Assembly: GCA_030840415.1 (NCBI GenBank)
Contig: JAVEEO010000017.1
Location: 1-15,375 of the forward strand
Reading direction: 5' to 3'
Length of the DNA: 15,375 nucleotides
Source: Pseudonocardiales bacterium
Lineage (GTDB): Bacteria > Actinomycetota > Actinomycetes > Mycobacteriales > Jatrophihabitantaceae
Below, piece by piece: positions 8,704 through 14,845 of this stretch. A program made the translations under genes and the position numbers. How positions within the stretch are numbered: the first letter of the stretch is position 1; each line of letters starts with the position of its first letter. The notes under the pieces are model-generated. The model saw only the letters and a list, made by a program, of their open reading frames with translations. It ran no database searches and was not told the origin of the DNA.

Positions 8704-8898
8704 ATGTCGGAATTCGGCAAGAAAGTCAGCGAGGAAGTCCTCGGTCAGCAGGAGGAGACCCCCGAACGCGGGCGGCCGGGCACCAACCCGCCGGCCGAGC
8801 CCCAGCCCGGACTGCACCCCGGGGCCGGCGAGGCACCGGATGACGCCGCCGAGCAGGACCAGCCCGCCCAGGGCTTCGGCGAGCCGGACTCGTACTAG
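8704..8898 (+). CDS. Small acidic, probably disordered protein of unknown function
   Basis: 64-residue product with a short possibly helical N-terminus (MSEFGKKVSEEVLG) and a long Pro/Gly/Glu/Asp/Gln-rich tail ending EPDSY. No cysteine, signal peptide or membrane segment is present. A strong ribosome-binding site AAAGGAG (8689-8695) with 8-nt spacing supports real translation. I do not recognise the family. The composition resembles small stress-associated disordered proteins of actinomycetes, but that is only a resemblance. It may share a transcript with the DUF1360 gene, though a separate promoter in the 159-bp gap is equally possible. Confidence 0.7.
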   Translation: MSEFGKKVSEEVLGQQEETPERGRPGTNPPAEPQPGLHPGAGEAPDDAAEQDQPAQGFGEPDSY

Positions 8899-8922
8899 CG
8901 CTTCGACCCGCCGCGAGGCCCG

Positions 8923-8939
8923 CCAGCCTTGCCGGCTGG
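8923..8939. terminator. Hairpin between convergent genes
   Basis: CCAGCC-TTGCC-GGCTGG is a perfect 6-bp stem with a 5-nt loop in the 91-bp gap between the plus-strand small protein and the minus-strand oxidoreductase. A second long-range pair, CCGCCCC (8952-8958) with GGGGCGG (8982-8988), follows. Without T tracts these are only candidate bidirectional terminators. Confidence 0.3.
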
Positions 8940-8989
8940 GGACGAGCGGCCCCGCCCCACAAGCTGGACATTGCCCTGAACGGGGCGGA

Positions 8990-10006
8990 TCAGCGGGCCA
9001 GTTGGCCGACCGCCAGGGCGAAGAGCTTCGGCGCGGCGGCGGCACCGGGAACGATGCCGCGCCGCAGCAGCGGCCGGCCGGCCGTCCACAGCAGGCCCTC
9101 GGTCAGCGTCCGGTAGCGCCGCGAGCCGCGCGACCACAGCCGCTCGTAGTCCTGCGGCCGGTCAGCCGCCAGGCAGCCGACCAGGGACCGGGCTGCGGTC
9201 AGCCCCACCGTGATGCCCTCGCCGGTCAGGGCGTCGACGTAGCCGGCGGCATCGCCCACCAGCAGGACCCGGCCGGCCACCCGGGCCCGGGTGCGCTGGC
9301 GCAACGGGCCGGCACCCCGCACCTTCGAACCGTCCACCGCCGACAACCGCCGCGCCAGCTCCGGAAACCGCGCCAGCTGCGCCTCGAACGGGCTCCGGTC
9401 GCCGCTGAGTATGGCGAGCCCGATCTGATCGTGCGCGACCGGAGTCAGGTAGGCCTCCGCCGACGGGCACCAATGCACCTCGACCAGGTCGGTGTCCGGT
9501 TCAATCCGGTAGTGCCGCCGCAGCCCCCAGCGGTTCGGCGGCCGGGCGGGCAGCTCCAGGCCGGCCAGCCGGCGCACCGTCGAGTGCAGGCCGTCGGCGC
9601 CCACCAGGTAGCGCGCGGTCAGGCCGCCGGCGTGCACGCCGCGCCCGTCCTGGAACAGCTCGGTCACCGGCACCTGATGAACGGCGATGCCGCGAGCGGC
9701 GACCGCCGCCCGCAGGCAGGACTGCAGGGTGGTCCGGCGCACCCCGCGACCGGCGGCGCCGGGGAACAGCGCCTGCGCCGAGCGGGTGCCGTCCAGATAG
9801 CGGATGCCGCGCACCGGCCGGCCCGGCGGGTCCACCCCCAGCTCGGCCAGCGCGTGCACCGCGGCGGGCATCAGGCCCTCGCCGCAGGCCTTGTCGACCG
9901 GCCCGGCGCGCGGCTCCAGCACGGCGACCGCCAGGCCGGCGCGCTCGGCGTAGAGCGCGGTGGCCAGGCCTACCGGCCCGCCACCGGCGACCAGCACATC
10001 GATCAT
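8990..10006 (-). CDS. FAD-dependent oxidoreductase, SrsC-like (phenolic lipid hydroxylase candidate)
   Basis: 338-residue flavoprotein. The FAD Rossmann motif is GGGPVG (8-13) in an N-terminal beta-alpha-beta fold. A DKACGEGL motif (38-45) follows, as in the geranylgeranyl reductase branch. A GADG segment (136-139) and the second FAD motif GDAAGYVDALTGEG (251-264) complete the family pattern. The ATG at 10006 overlaps the stop of the methyltransferase (ATGA), indicating coupling. In Streptomyces griseus the srs operon, SrsC is a flavin hydroxylase that oxidises methylated alkylresorcinols towards alkylquinones. The same gene order here makes that the leading hypothesis. The CGEGL motif leaves open a reductase acting on an isoprenoid chain instead, which the neighbouring UbiA gene makes worth considering. 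Confidence 0.87.
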   Translation of the reverse strand: MIDVLVAGGGPVGLATALYAERAGLAVAVLEPRAGPVDKACGEGLMPAAVHALAELGVDPPGRPVRGIRYLDGTRSAQALFPGAAGRGVRRTTLQSCLRAAVAARGIAVHQVPVTELFQDGRGVHAGGLTARYLVGADGLHSTVRRLAGLELPARPPNRWGLRRHYRIEPDTDLVEVHWCPSAEAYLTPVAHDQIGLAILSGDRSPFEAQLARFPELARRLSAVDGSKVRGAGPLRQRTRARVAGRVLLVGDAAGYVDALTGEGITVGLTAARSLVGCLAADRPQDYERLWSRGSRRYRTLTEGLLWTAGRPLLRRGIVPGAAAAPKLFALAVGQLAR

Positions 10007-10542
10007 GGAGCTGGTTCCGCGCGGCCGAGCATCGCCAGCGCACCCGCCTCGCTGCGGATCCGCACCCGCAGCAACGCCGCGTTCAGAACCGAGAAGATCA
10101 CCGCGGTCAGCCAGGCGGTGTGCACCAGGGGCAGGGCGATCCCTTCGGCCACCACCGCGACGTAGTTGGGATGGCGCAGGTAGCGGTAGGGACCCGCGCT
10201 GATCCGGCCGGCGCCGGGGACCACCACCACCCGGGTGTTCCACTGCGGGCCGAGGGTGGCGATGCACCACCAGCGCAGGCCCTGGGCTGCGACCACCACG
10301 GCAAGCATCGGCCAACCCAGCGCGGGCAGGAACGGGCGGTCGGCCCACCACACCTCGAGCAGGCAGCCGGCCAGCAGCCCGCTGTGCAGCGCCACCATCG
10401 CGGGGTAGTGCCCGGCGCCGGTCTCGATGCCGCCCCGGCCGCGGCTCCAGCGCAGGTTGCGCTGGGAGACCACCAGTTCCGCCAGCCGCTCGATACCTAT
10501 CAGCGCGATCAGCACGGTGTAGGCGGTCTGCGAACTCACCAT
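10003..10542 (-). CDS. Membrane methyltransferase of the isoprenylcysteine carboxyl methyltransferase family, SrsB-like
   Basis: 179-residue integral membrane protein with hydrophobic segments near 7-25, 48-65, 72-90 and 130-155. It carries the S-adenosylmethionine-binding signature GPYRYLRHPNY (117-127). Bacterial members next to type III PKSs methylate phenolic hydroxyls of long-chain resorcinols (SrsB). This one sits between the PKS and the FAD enzyme with overlaps on both sides. The ATG at 10542 overlaps the PKS stop by 7 bp; a GTG at 10539 would give a 4-bp overlap and is the main alternative start. Inference: it O-methylates the PKS product at the membrane. Confidence 0.88.
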   Translation of the reverse strand: MVSSQTAYTVLIALIGIERLAELVVSQRNLRWSRGRGGIETGAGHYPAMVALHSGLLAGCLLEVWWADRPFLPALGWPMLAVVVAAQGLRWWCIATLGPQWNTRVVVVPGAGRISAGPYRYLRHPNYVAVVAEGIALPLVHTAWLTAVIFSVLNAALLRVRIRSEAGALAMLGRAEPAP

Positions 10543-11606
10543 CGCAGCAGCACCAGTTCCGAGCAGAAGCCCGGCCCCATCGCCATCAGCACGCCCGGAC
10601 TGCCCGGCTCGAAGCTGCGCCCGGCCACCGTGTCGGCCAGCACGTGCAGCACCGACGAGGAGGACAGGTTGCCGATCGCGGCCAGCGAGCGCCAGGTCAG
10701 CTCCAGCTCCCCCCGTTCCAGCCCCAGGGTGCGCTGGATCGCCTCGATCACCTTGGGACCGCCGGGATGGCAGACCCAGCCGGCGATCTCGCTGCTGTGC
10801 AGCTGATGGGCGTCCAGCAGCAGCGCCAGGTCACCGGCCAGGTACTTCTCCACCAGCACCGGGACCTCGGCGTCCAGCACGATCTTCAGCCCGCCCGAAC
10901 CCACGTCCCAGCCCATGATCCGCTCGGTGTCCGGGTACAGGTGCGAACGCGAGTCGAGCACCGCGGGCATCGACTGCTCGATGCCCAGCCGCTCGGCCCG
11001 TTCGGAACCGACCAGCACCACGGCGGCCGCCCCGTCGCCGAACAGCCCGGTGGCCACCATGTTGGCAGCGGAGCGGTCCTGCGGCTGCATGGTCAGGGTG
11101 CACAGCTCCACCGACAGCAGCACCGCCACCTGGTCGGGATGGGCCTTGAGGTAGTCGTGCACCCGGGCGATCCCGGCGGCACCGGCGACGCAGCCCAGGC
11201 CGAACATCGGCATCCGCTTGACGTCCGGGCGCAATCCCACGATCGGCGCGATCAGCGCGTCCAGCGACGGGGCGGCGACCCCGGTGACCGTGGTGAACAG
11301 GATCAGGTCGACGTCGGTCGCCTCCAGGCCGGCGGCCGCCAGCGCCTCGGTGACCGCGCGGGCGCCGAGCGCGGTGCCCTGGGCGATGAAGACGTCGTTG
11401 GACAGGCCGAAATCCACCAGCTCCTGGTAGCGCTCCAGCGGCACCGCGGTGTGCCGGGTGCGCACCTGGGCGTTCTGGTGGAACCGGCGCAGCAGGGCCC
11501 GCTCCCGGTCCGAGGACAGGCACCAGTCCGCGATCGCATCGGTGATGTCCTGCTGGTCGTAGCGGTACTCCGGCAATACCCCGCGAACGCCGGCGATGGT
11601 GGTCAT
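10536..11606 (-). CDS. Type III polyketide synthase, alkylresorcinol-synthase-like
   Basis: 356-residue homodimeric ketosynthase of the chalcone/stilbene synthase superfamily. The catalytic triad is visible: C139 in GLGCVAGAAG, H280 in CHPGGPKVIEA, and N313 in IGNLSSSSV. GPGFCSE near the C-terminus (344-350) is also typical. Such enzymes extend an acyl-CoA with malonyl-type units and cyclise the chain to a resorcinol or pyrone. Operon partners of the SrsB and SrsC type favour a long-chain alkylresorcinol over naphthol or pyrone products, but chain length and extender cannot be read from sequence. The ATG at 11606 lies exactly at the predicted transcription start and lacks a convincing ribosome-binding site, so the mRNA is probably leaderless. 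First gene of a three-gene operon. Confidence 0.94.
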   Translation of the reverse strand: MTTIAGVRGVLPEYRYDQQDITDAIADWCLSSDRERALLRRFHQNAQVRTRHTAVPLERYQELVDFGLSNDVFIAQGTALGARAVTEALAAAGLEATDVDLILFTTVTGVAAPSLDALIAPIVGLRPDVKRMPMFGLGCVAGAAGIARVHDYLKAHPDQVAVLLSVELCTLTMQPQDRSAANMVATGLFGDGAAAVVLVGSERAERLGIEQSMPAVLDSRSHLYPDTERIMGWDVGSGGLKIVLDAEVPVLVEKYLAGDLALLLDAHQLHSSEIAGWVCHPGGPKVIEAIQRTLGLERGELELTWRSLAAIGNLSSSSVLHVLADTVAGRSFEPGSPGVLMAMGPGFCSELVLLRW

Positions 11607-11612
11607 CGACCC

Positions 11613-11618
11613 AGCTTA
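11613..11618 (-). promoter_or_regulatory. -10 element of the PKS operon, leaderless geometry
   Basis: TAAGCT on the minus strand fits TANNNT. Its last T is at position -7 relative to the A of the PKS ATG (11606), so the predicted first transcribed base is the start codon. The -35 region (near 11636-11642, GC only) is weak, which may mean activator dependence. Confidence 0.5.
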
Positions 11619-11643
11619 GGTCGGTTCGGCCGGACGCCGCCCC

Positions 11644-11649
11644 TATGCT
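11644..11649 (+). promoter_or_regulatory. -10 element of the UbiA gene, leaderless geometry
   Basis: TATGCT fits TANNNT, with its last T exactly 7 bases before the G of the GTG start (11656). No clear -35 is present (TCGGTT at 11621-11626 is a poor match). The two divergent core promoters share the 49-bp gap and their upstream parts overlap. Confidence 0.5.
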
Positions 11650-11655
11650 CAGGCC

Positions 11656-12477
11656 GTGCTGGCCCGCCTCTCCGTCCTGGTGCGCACCAGTCATCCCATC
11701 CCCTGCGTCGCGGTCACGGCGCTGTCGGTGGCACTGGCCGCGATCGCCGGCAAGCCGCCGGGAACCTGCCTGCTGGTTGCCGCGGCGGTGCTGGCCGGCC
11801 AGCTGACCATCGGCTGGTCCAACGACCTGATCGACGCCCCGCGCGATCGTGCGGCCGGCCGGCTGGACAAGCCGTTGGCGAACCGGCCCGAACTGGCCGG
11901 CCTGGTCCGGCTGGCCCTGGCCGCCGCCGTGGTGCTGGCGGTGCTGCTGTCGCTGGGACTGGGCTGGCGGGCCGCCGCGCTGCACGGCGTCACGGTGGCC
12001 GGCGGCTGGGCCTACAACCTGGGGCTCAAGGCGACGCCCTGGTCGGCACTGGCCTACTTCGTCGCCTTCGCGGCCCTGCCGGCGATGGCGATGGCGGCGA
12101 CGCCGGACCCGGAACTGGCACCGGCCTGGACGATGCTGGCCGCCGGTCTGGTCGGGGTGGCGGCGCACTTCGGCAACGTGCTGCCGGACCTGGCCGACGA
12201 CCTGGCCGCCGGTGTGCTCGGCCTGCCGCAGCGGCTGGGCACCCGGGGCTCGGTGCTCGCCGCGATCTCGGCCCTGCTGCTGGCCGCCGCGATCATCGAC
12301 GTCCGGGTCGGCTCCCGGCATCCGGTGCCGACCGCGCTGGGCACCGCCGCGGTGCTGGTGCTGGCCCTGGTCGCACTCGGCTGCGCGCTGCGGCACCGTC
12401 GAGGCGCCTTCGAGGCCACCATGCTGGCCGCCGCGGTGGACGTGGTCATCCTGGCGGTCAACCACGGGCTCGGTTAG
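11656..12477 (+). CDS. UbiA-family membrane prenyltransferase
   Basis: 273-residue protein with about eight or nine hydrophobic helices. The first Asp-rich motif is NDLIDAPRD (56-64, NDxxDxxxD), continued by RAAGRLDKP. The second is DLADDLAAG (178-186). These bind Mg-pyrophosphate of the isoprenoid donor. UbiA enzymes transfer prenyl groups to aromatic rings in membranes (quinones, chlorophylls, meroterpenoids). It is divergent from the type III PKS operon with only 49 bp between the starts, so a shared role is likely: prenylation of the resorcinol/quinone product is inferred, not shown. The GTG start at 11656 fits the leaderless promoter; an ATG at 11645 is out of frame. It ends 13 bp before a convergent gene. 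Confidence 0.92.
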   Translation: MLARLSVLVRTSHPIPCVAVTALSVALAAIAGKPPGTCLLVAAAVLAGQLTIGWSNDLIDAPRDRAAGRLDKPLANRPELAGLVRLALAAAVVLAVLLSLGLGWRAAALHGVTVAGGWAYNLGLKATPWSALAYFVAFAALPAMAMAATPDPELAPAWTMLAAGLVGVAAHFGNVLPDLADDLAAGVLGLPQRLGTRGSVLAAISALLLAAAIIDVRVGSRHPVPTALGTAAVLVLALVALGCALRHRRGAFEATMLAAAVDVVILAVNHGLG

Positions 12478-12490
12478 CCCCCGGCTTCGG

Positions 12491-12868
12491 TCAGCCGCCG
12501 GCCGGCGGCAGCCCGGTGCCGCCGACCAGCGGCGTGATCCCGGCCGACGGCGCGGGCGCCTGCTCCAGCGGGCCGCAGTGCCGCCAGCGGCGCCCGGCAC
12601 TGGCCGCCGGTGTCGGCCAGGCGGACCGGTCGGCGGGCAGGTCGAAGCGCTGCACCGTCCGGTACTCCCGGCCGGCGTCCGGATCGCTGGAGGGATCCAG
12701 CAGCCGGGCCGGCACCCAGGCGGAGATGTGCAGGTAGCCGTTGGTGCCGTCGGCGAAGCTGCCGTAGGTGCGCCAGGACACCAGACCCCACCAGCTGCCC
12801 TCGCTGCGCCCCCAGGCATGCAGGTCGGCCAACTGGCGGACCAGCGGCACCAGGACCCGGGGTGGCAT
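12491..12868 (-). CDS. Small Trp-rich protein of unknown function, predicted SOS-controlled
   Basis: 125-residue protein; I cannot assign a family with confidence. The N-terminal part is basic and aromatic: RQLADLHAWGRSEGSWWGLV (11-30), then SWRTYGSF and HISAWVP. FDLPADRSAWPTP lies near 75-87, and the C-terminal 25 residues are low-complexity Pro/Gly. No signal peptide or membrane helix is evident. I chose the ATG at 12868 because the predicted promoter and LexA box lie directly upstream; an in-frame GTG at 12913 would place the whole promoter inside the gene. The start is nearly leaderless. From memory, small proteins of this appearance occur beside the imuB/dnaE2 mutasome genes of actinobacteria; this was not verified here and those genes are not in the window. 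Convergent with UbiA, 13 bp apart. Confidence 0.72.
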   Translation of the reverse strand: MPPRVLVPLVRQLADLHAWGRSEGSWWGLVSWRTYGSFADGTNGYLHISAWVPARLLDPSSDPDAGREYRTVQRFDLPADRSAWPTPAASAGRRWRHCGPLEQAPAPSAGITPLVGGTGLPPAGG

Positions 12869-12875
12869 TCCAGCA

Positions 12876-12904
12876 ATTATTCGTACCTGTGTTCGAATAC
12901 GCAA
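12876..12904 (-). promoter_or_regulatory. Promoter with LexA (SOS) box in the spacer
   Basis: On the minus strand TTGCGT (12904-12899), a 17-bp spacer and AATAAT (12881-12876) form a promoter, with predicted start at 12869, one base before the ATG. The spacer is occupied by TCGAACACAGGTACGA (12896-12881), which matches the actinobacterial LexA consensus TCGAAC-N4-GTTCGA at 11 of 12 positions. It sits in an AT-rich patch unlike its surroundings. LexA bound there would block RNA polymerase. The DUF2071 gene starts 84 bp away on the other strand and might also be affected. Confidence 0.6.
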
Positions 12905-12979
12905 TGCAGACACCCGCGGCAGGGCACGACCGCCGGCCCACCTCGGTGGCGCTGGCTACCGGCGAGCAGACTCGGGGCT

Positions 12980-13708
12980 GTGACGGAACCGGACTTCGAT
13001 CGGGTAGCGGCACCGTTGCGAGCACCGGTCCTCCTCGACCAGCACTGGTGCAACGTCAGCTTCGTGCACTGGCCGGTCGAGCCGGCCTCGGTCGCCCACC
13101 TGTTTCCGGCCGGCTGCCGTCCGGATGTGTTCCAGGACCGCAGCTACGTGGGCCTGGTGCCCTTCCAGATGCTCGGCGCCAGCCTCGGGCGGGCCGGCTG
13201 GATCCCCTACTTCGGCTCGTTCGCCGAGACCAACATCCGGCTGTACTCGGTGGACGACGCCGGCCGGCACGGCGTGGTGTTCCGCTCGCTGGAGACCGAG
13301 CGGCTGGCCGTGGTGCCGGTCGCCCGGCTGCTGTTCGGCGTTCCCTACACCTGGGCGCGGATGCGGGTCAGCCAGCAGCCCGGCAACCAGTGGCACTACG
13401 AGTCGCGACGGCGCTGGCCGGGGCGGGGACCGTCCAGCAGGCTGCGGGTCCGGGTCGGCGGCCCGGTCGAGCCGAGCACGCTGGAACAGTGGCTCACCGC
13501 CCGGTGGGGGCTGCACGCCCGGATCGCCGGCCGCACCCGGTGGGTGCCGAACTCGCACGATCCCTGGCCGCTGTATCAGGCCGAGGTGCTGGAACTGCGC
13601 GACGACCTGCTGGCCGCCGCCGGGGTCACGCCGGCCGGCGAGCCGCTGCGCGCACTGTTCTCCCCCGGCGTGCGGGCGCGGTTCGGGCTGCCGGTCCGGC
13701 TGCGGTGA
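12980..13708 (+). CDS. DUF2071 (YqjF-like) family protein
   Basis: 242-residue protein. Family hallmarks are visible: QHWCNVSFVHWPV (21-33), VGLVPFQM (57-64), the FAETNIRLY segment (81-89) and VVFRSLETERLAV (99-111). Conserved Tyr/Trp residues and a YESRRRW stretch (140-146) follow. The family resembles acetoacetate-decarboxylase-like folds, but I know of no established reaction. The start is the GTG at 12980, preceded by CTCGGGGCT, which is a weak ribosome-binding site. The gene ends 9 bp before the convergent GAF-ANTAR gene and diverges from the SOS-box gene. Confidence 0.87.
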   Translation: MTEPDFDRVAAPLRAPVLLDQHWCNVSFVHWPVEPASVAHLFPAGCRPDVFQDRSYVGLVPFQMLGASLGRAGWIPYFGSFAETNIRLYSVDDAGRHGVVFRSLETERLAVVPVARLLFGVPYTWARMRVSQQPGNQWHYESRRRWPGRGPSSRLRVRVGGPVEPSTLEQWLTARWGLHARIAGRTRWVPNSHDPWPLYQAEVLELRDDLLAAAGVTPAGEPLRALFSPGVRARFGLPVRLR

Positions 13709-13717
13709 CCGGCCGGG

Positions 13718-14434
13718 TCAGGCCAGTCGCAACGCGGCCGGCTCGTCGCGCTGCGGGAGGTCGCCGCGGTAGACGGTCTCGGCCGCGATGTCGCGCAGCT
13801 TGCGGTGCTGGTGCTGGGAGGTCACCCGCAGCAGGTCGAAGGCGGCCTGGTCGGTGAGCGAGTAGCGCACCATCAGGATGCCGATCGCCATGCCGATCTC
13901 GCGGTTGCTCTGCAGCGCGGTCTCGAGGTTGCCGGCACGCTCGTGGTCGTGCACCCTGGCCAGCGCGATGGCGGCGTGGTCGGCGTAGACATCGGCGAAG
14001 CGGCAGATCAGATCGGTGAAGAAGCCCGGCTCGTCGGAGAAGAGCAACATCGCCGCGCGCACCACGTTGTCCAGGGTCAGGCAGTACCCCAGGGCCGACC
14101 GGATCGGAGTCTCGGTGCGCAGCCGCTCGGTGAACAGCGGCCACCGGCTCTCGGCGGCCAGGTCATCGACCCCGACTCTGGCGCGGGTGCGCAGCACCTC
14201 CCAGGCGATTCCCTCACCGGTGCCGGTCGAGATGGCCGCCACCTTGGCGAGCAACTGCTGGTCCGTGGAGTTGCTGTGGACGAGGACGCCCTGCGGCGTC
14301 AGGTGGGCGATCGCGGCGAAGGAGCAGCCGATCGCGCCGGTGATGAGGTCGAGTACCCGGGAGGCGGCAGCGTCCCGGTCGGCCTGTTCGGCCAGGTCGC
14401 GGGCGAGGGCTGCGAACCACCGCGCGCTGTCCAT
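13718..14434 (-). CDS. GAF-ANTAR transcription antitermination regulator
   Basis: 238-residue regulator. Residues about 15-160 form a GAF-type sensory domain with motifs such as GTGEGIAWEVL (71-81). The C-terminal part (about 168-225) is an ANTAR RNA-binding domain: LETALQSNREIGMAIGILMV followed by AAFDLLRVTSQ and RKLRDIAAE. ANTAR proteins bind paired hexaloop hairpins in mRNA leaders and prevent termination. I chose the ATG at 14434 because it begins the conserved domain. No start in this region has a good ribosome-binding site; an ATG at 14470 adds 12 residues and is an equal alternative. The sensory ligand and target RNA are unknown. Confidence 0.88.
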   Translation of the reverse strand: MDSARWFAALARDLAEQADRDAAASRVLDLITGAIGCSFAAIAHLTPQGVLVHSNSTDQQLLAKVAAISTGTGEGIAWEVLRTRARVGVDDLAAESRWPLFTERLRTETPIRSALGYCLTLDNVVRAAMLLFSDEPGFFTDLICRFADVYADHAAIALARVHDHERAGNLETALQSNREIGMAIGILMVRYSLTDQAAFDLLRVTSQHQHRKLRDIAAETVYRGDLPQRDEPAALRLA

Positions 14435-14683
14435 ATCGGAAAGGTCACTCAAGGTTGTACGGCACACCATTCGGGCTCGAGTGCTGTGCCAGACGTTTTC
14501 TCGACTGCACGGCTCGGCGCCAATGTAATAGATCTTCAGCCGCAACGCCTAGTGAGCAGGCGTGCACAAGTATTGGGCGCCGCCCGCGTCCACTACTGGT
14601 TTACCGCACGCTTCGGCCTGCTGGCAATCCCCTGCCGCCTCGGCCTGGCAGCTTTCGGCGAACGCAAGGTCGCGCACCCGTCC

Positions 14684-14709
14684 GGAAACCGCGCCGGCGG
14701 CGAAAAGTC
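14684..14709 (+). promoter_or_regulatory. Candidate ECF-sigma promoter upstream of Asp23
   Basis: GGAAAC (14684-14689) followed after 17 bp by GTC (14707-14709) resembles the AAC...GTC pattern of extracytoplasmic-function sigma promoters. It would give a leader of about 130 nt for the Asp23 gene. An envelope-stress gene is a natural target, but the motif is short and degenerate. Confidence 0.28.
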
Positions 14710-14749
14710 GACCCCCGGATTCGATCTTTTCCACCGAACGGTGTCCAAT

Positions 14750-14773
14750 GGTCTGCAGGACCCTGCATAGACC
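14750..14773 (+). repeat. Imperfect inverted repeat in the Asp23 leader
   Basis: GGTCTGCAGG (14750-14759) pairs with CCTGCA-GACC (14762-14773) around a 2-nt centre, with a TA bulge in the right arm. The core TGCAGG-AC-CCTGCA is perfect. As DNA it could be an operator; as RNA the 2-nt centre forces opening of the inner pairs to make a loop. It ends 72 bp before the Asp23 start codon. Confidence 0.4.
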
Positions 14774-14845
14774 CTTGCACTCCTCGTCGACGGCCGCGAA
14801 GTGAAACAGCGGGCCGGCGCATCATCAGTACGGGAGTTCCCGAAG

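Larger units (their letters stand above)
14435..14845. other. 411-bp divergent intergenic region
   Basis: No convincing gene. It separates the minus-strand GAF-ANTAR gene from the plus-strand Asp23 gene and is less GC-rich than its surroundings. It holds an ECF-like promoter candidate (14684-14709), an imperfect inverted repeat (14750-14773), and CGGGA-GT-TCCCG (14831-14842) overlapping the ribosome-binding site. I found no confident promoter for the regulator, though TATTAC (14530-14525, minus) is a possible -10. Confidence 0.55.

Noticed and set aside
7711..9045. Upstream extension of the c-di-GMP frame on the minus strand to 9045
   Set aside because: The extension runs through the DUF1360 and 64-residue genes and has no domain; a start with a ribosome-binding site exists at 7710.
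10644..12737. 697-codon plus-strand open frame over the PKS and UbiA region
   Set aside because: It is antisense to the PKS and out of frame with UbiA; it has no domain and simply reflects GC-biased third positions.
12869..12913. GTG at 12913 as start of the SOS-box gene
   Set aside because: It would place the LexA box and both promoter hexamers inside the coding region and adds 15 residues with no visible similarity.
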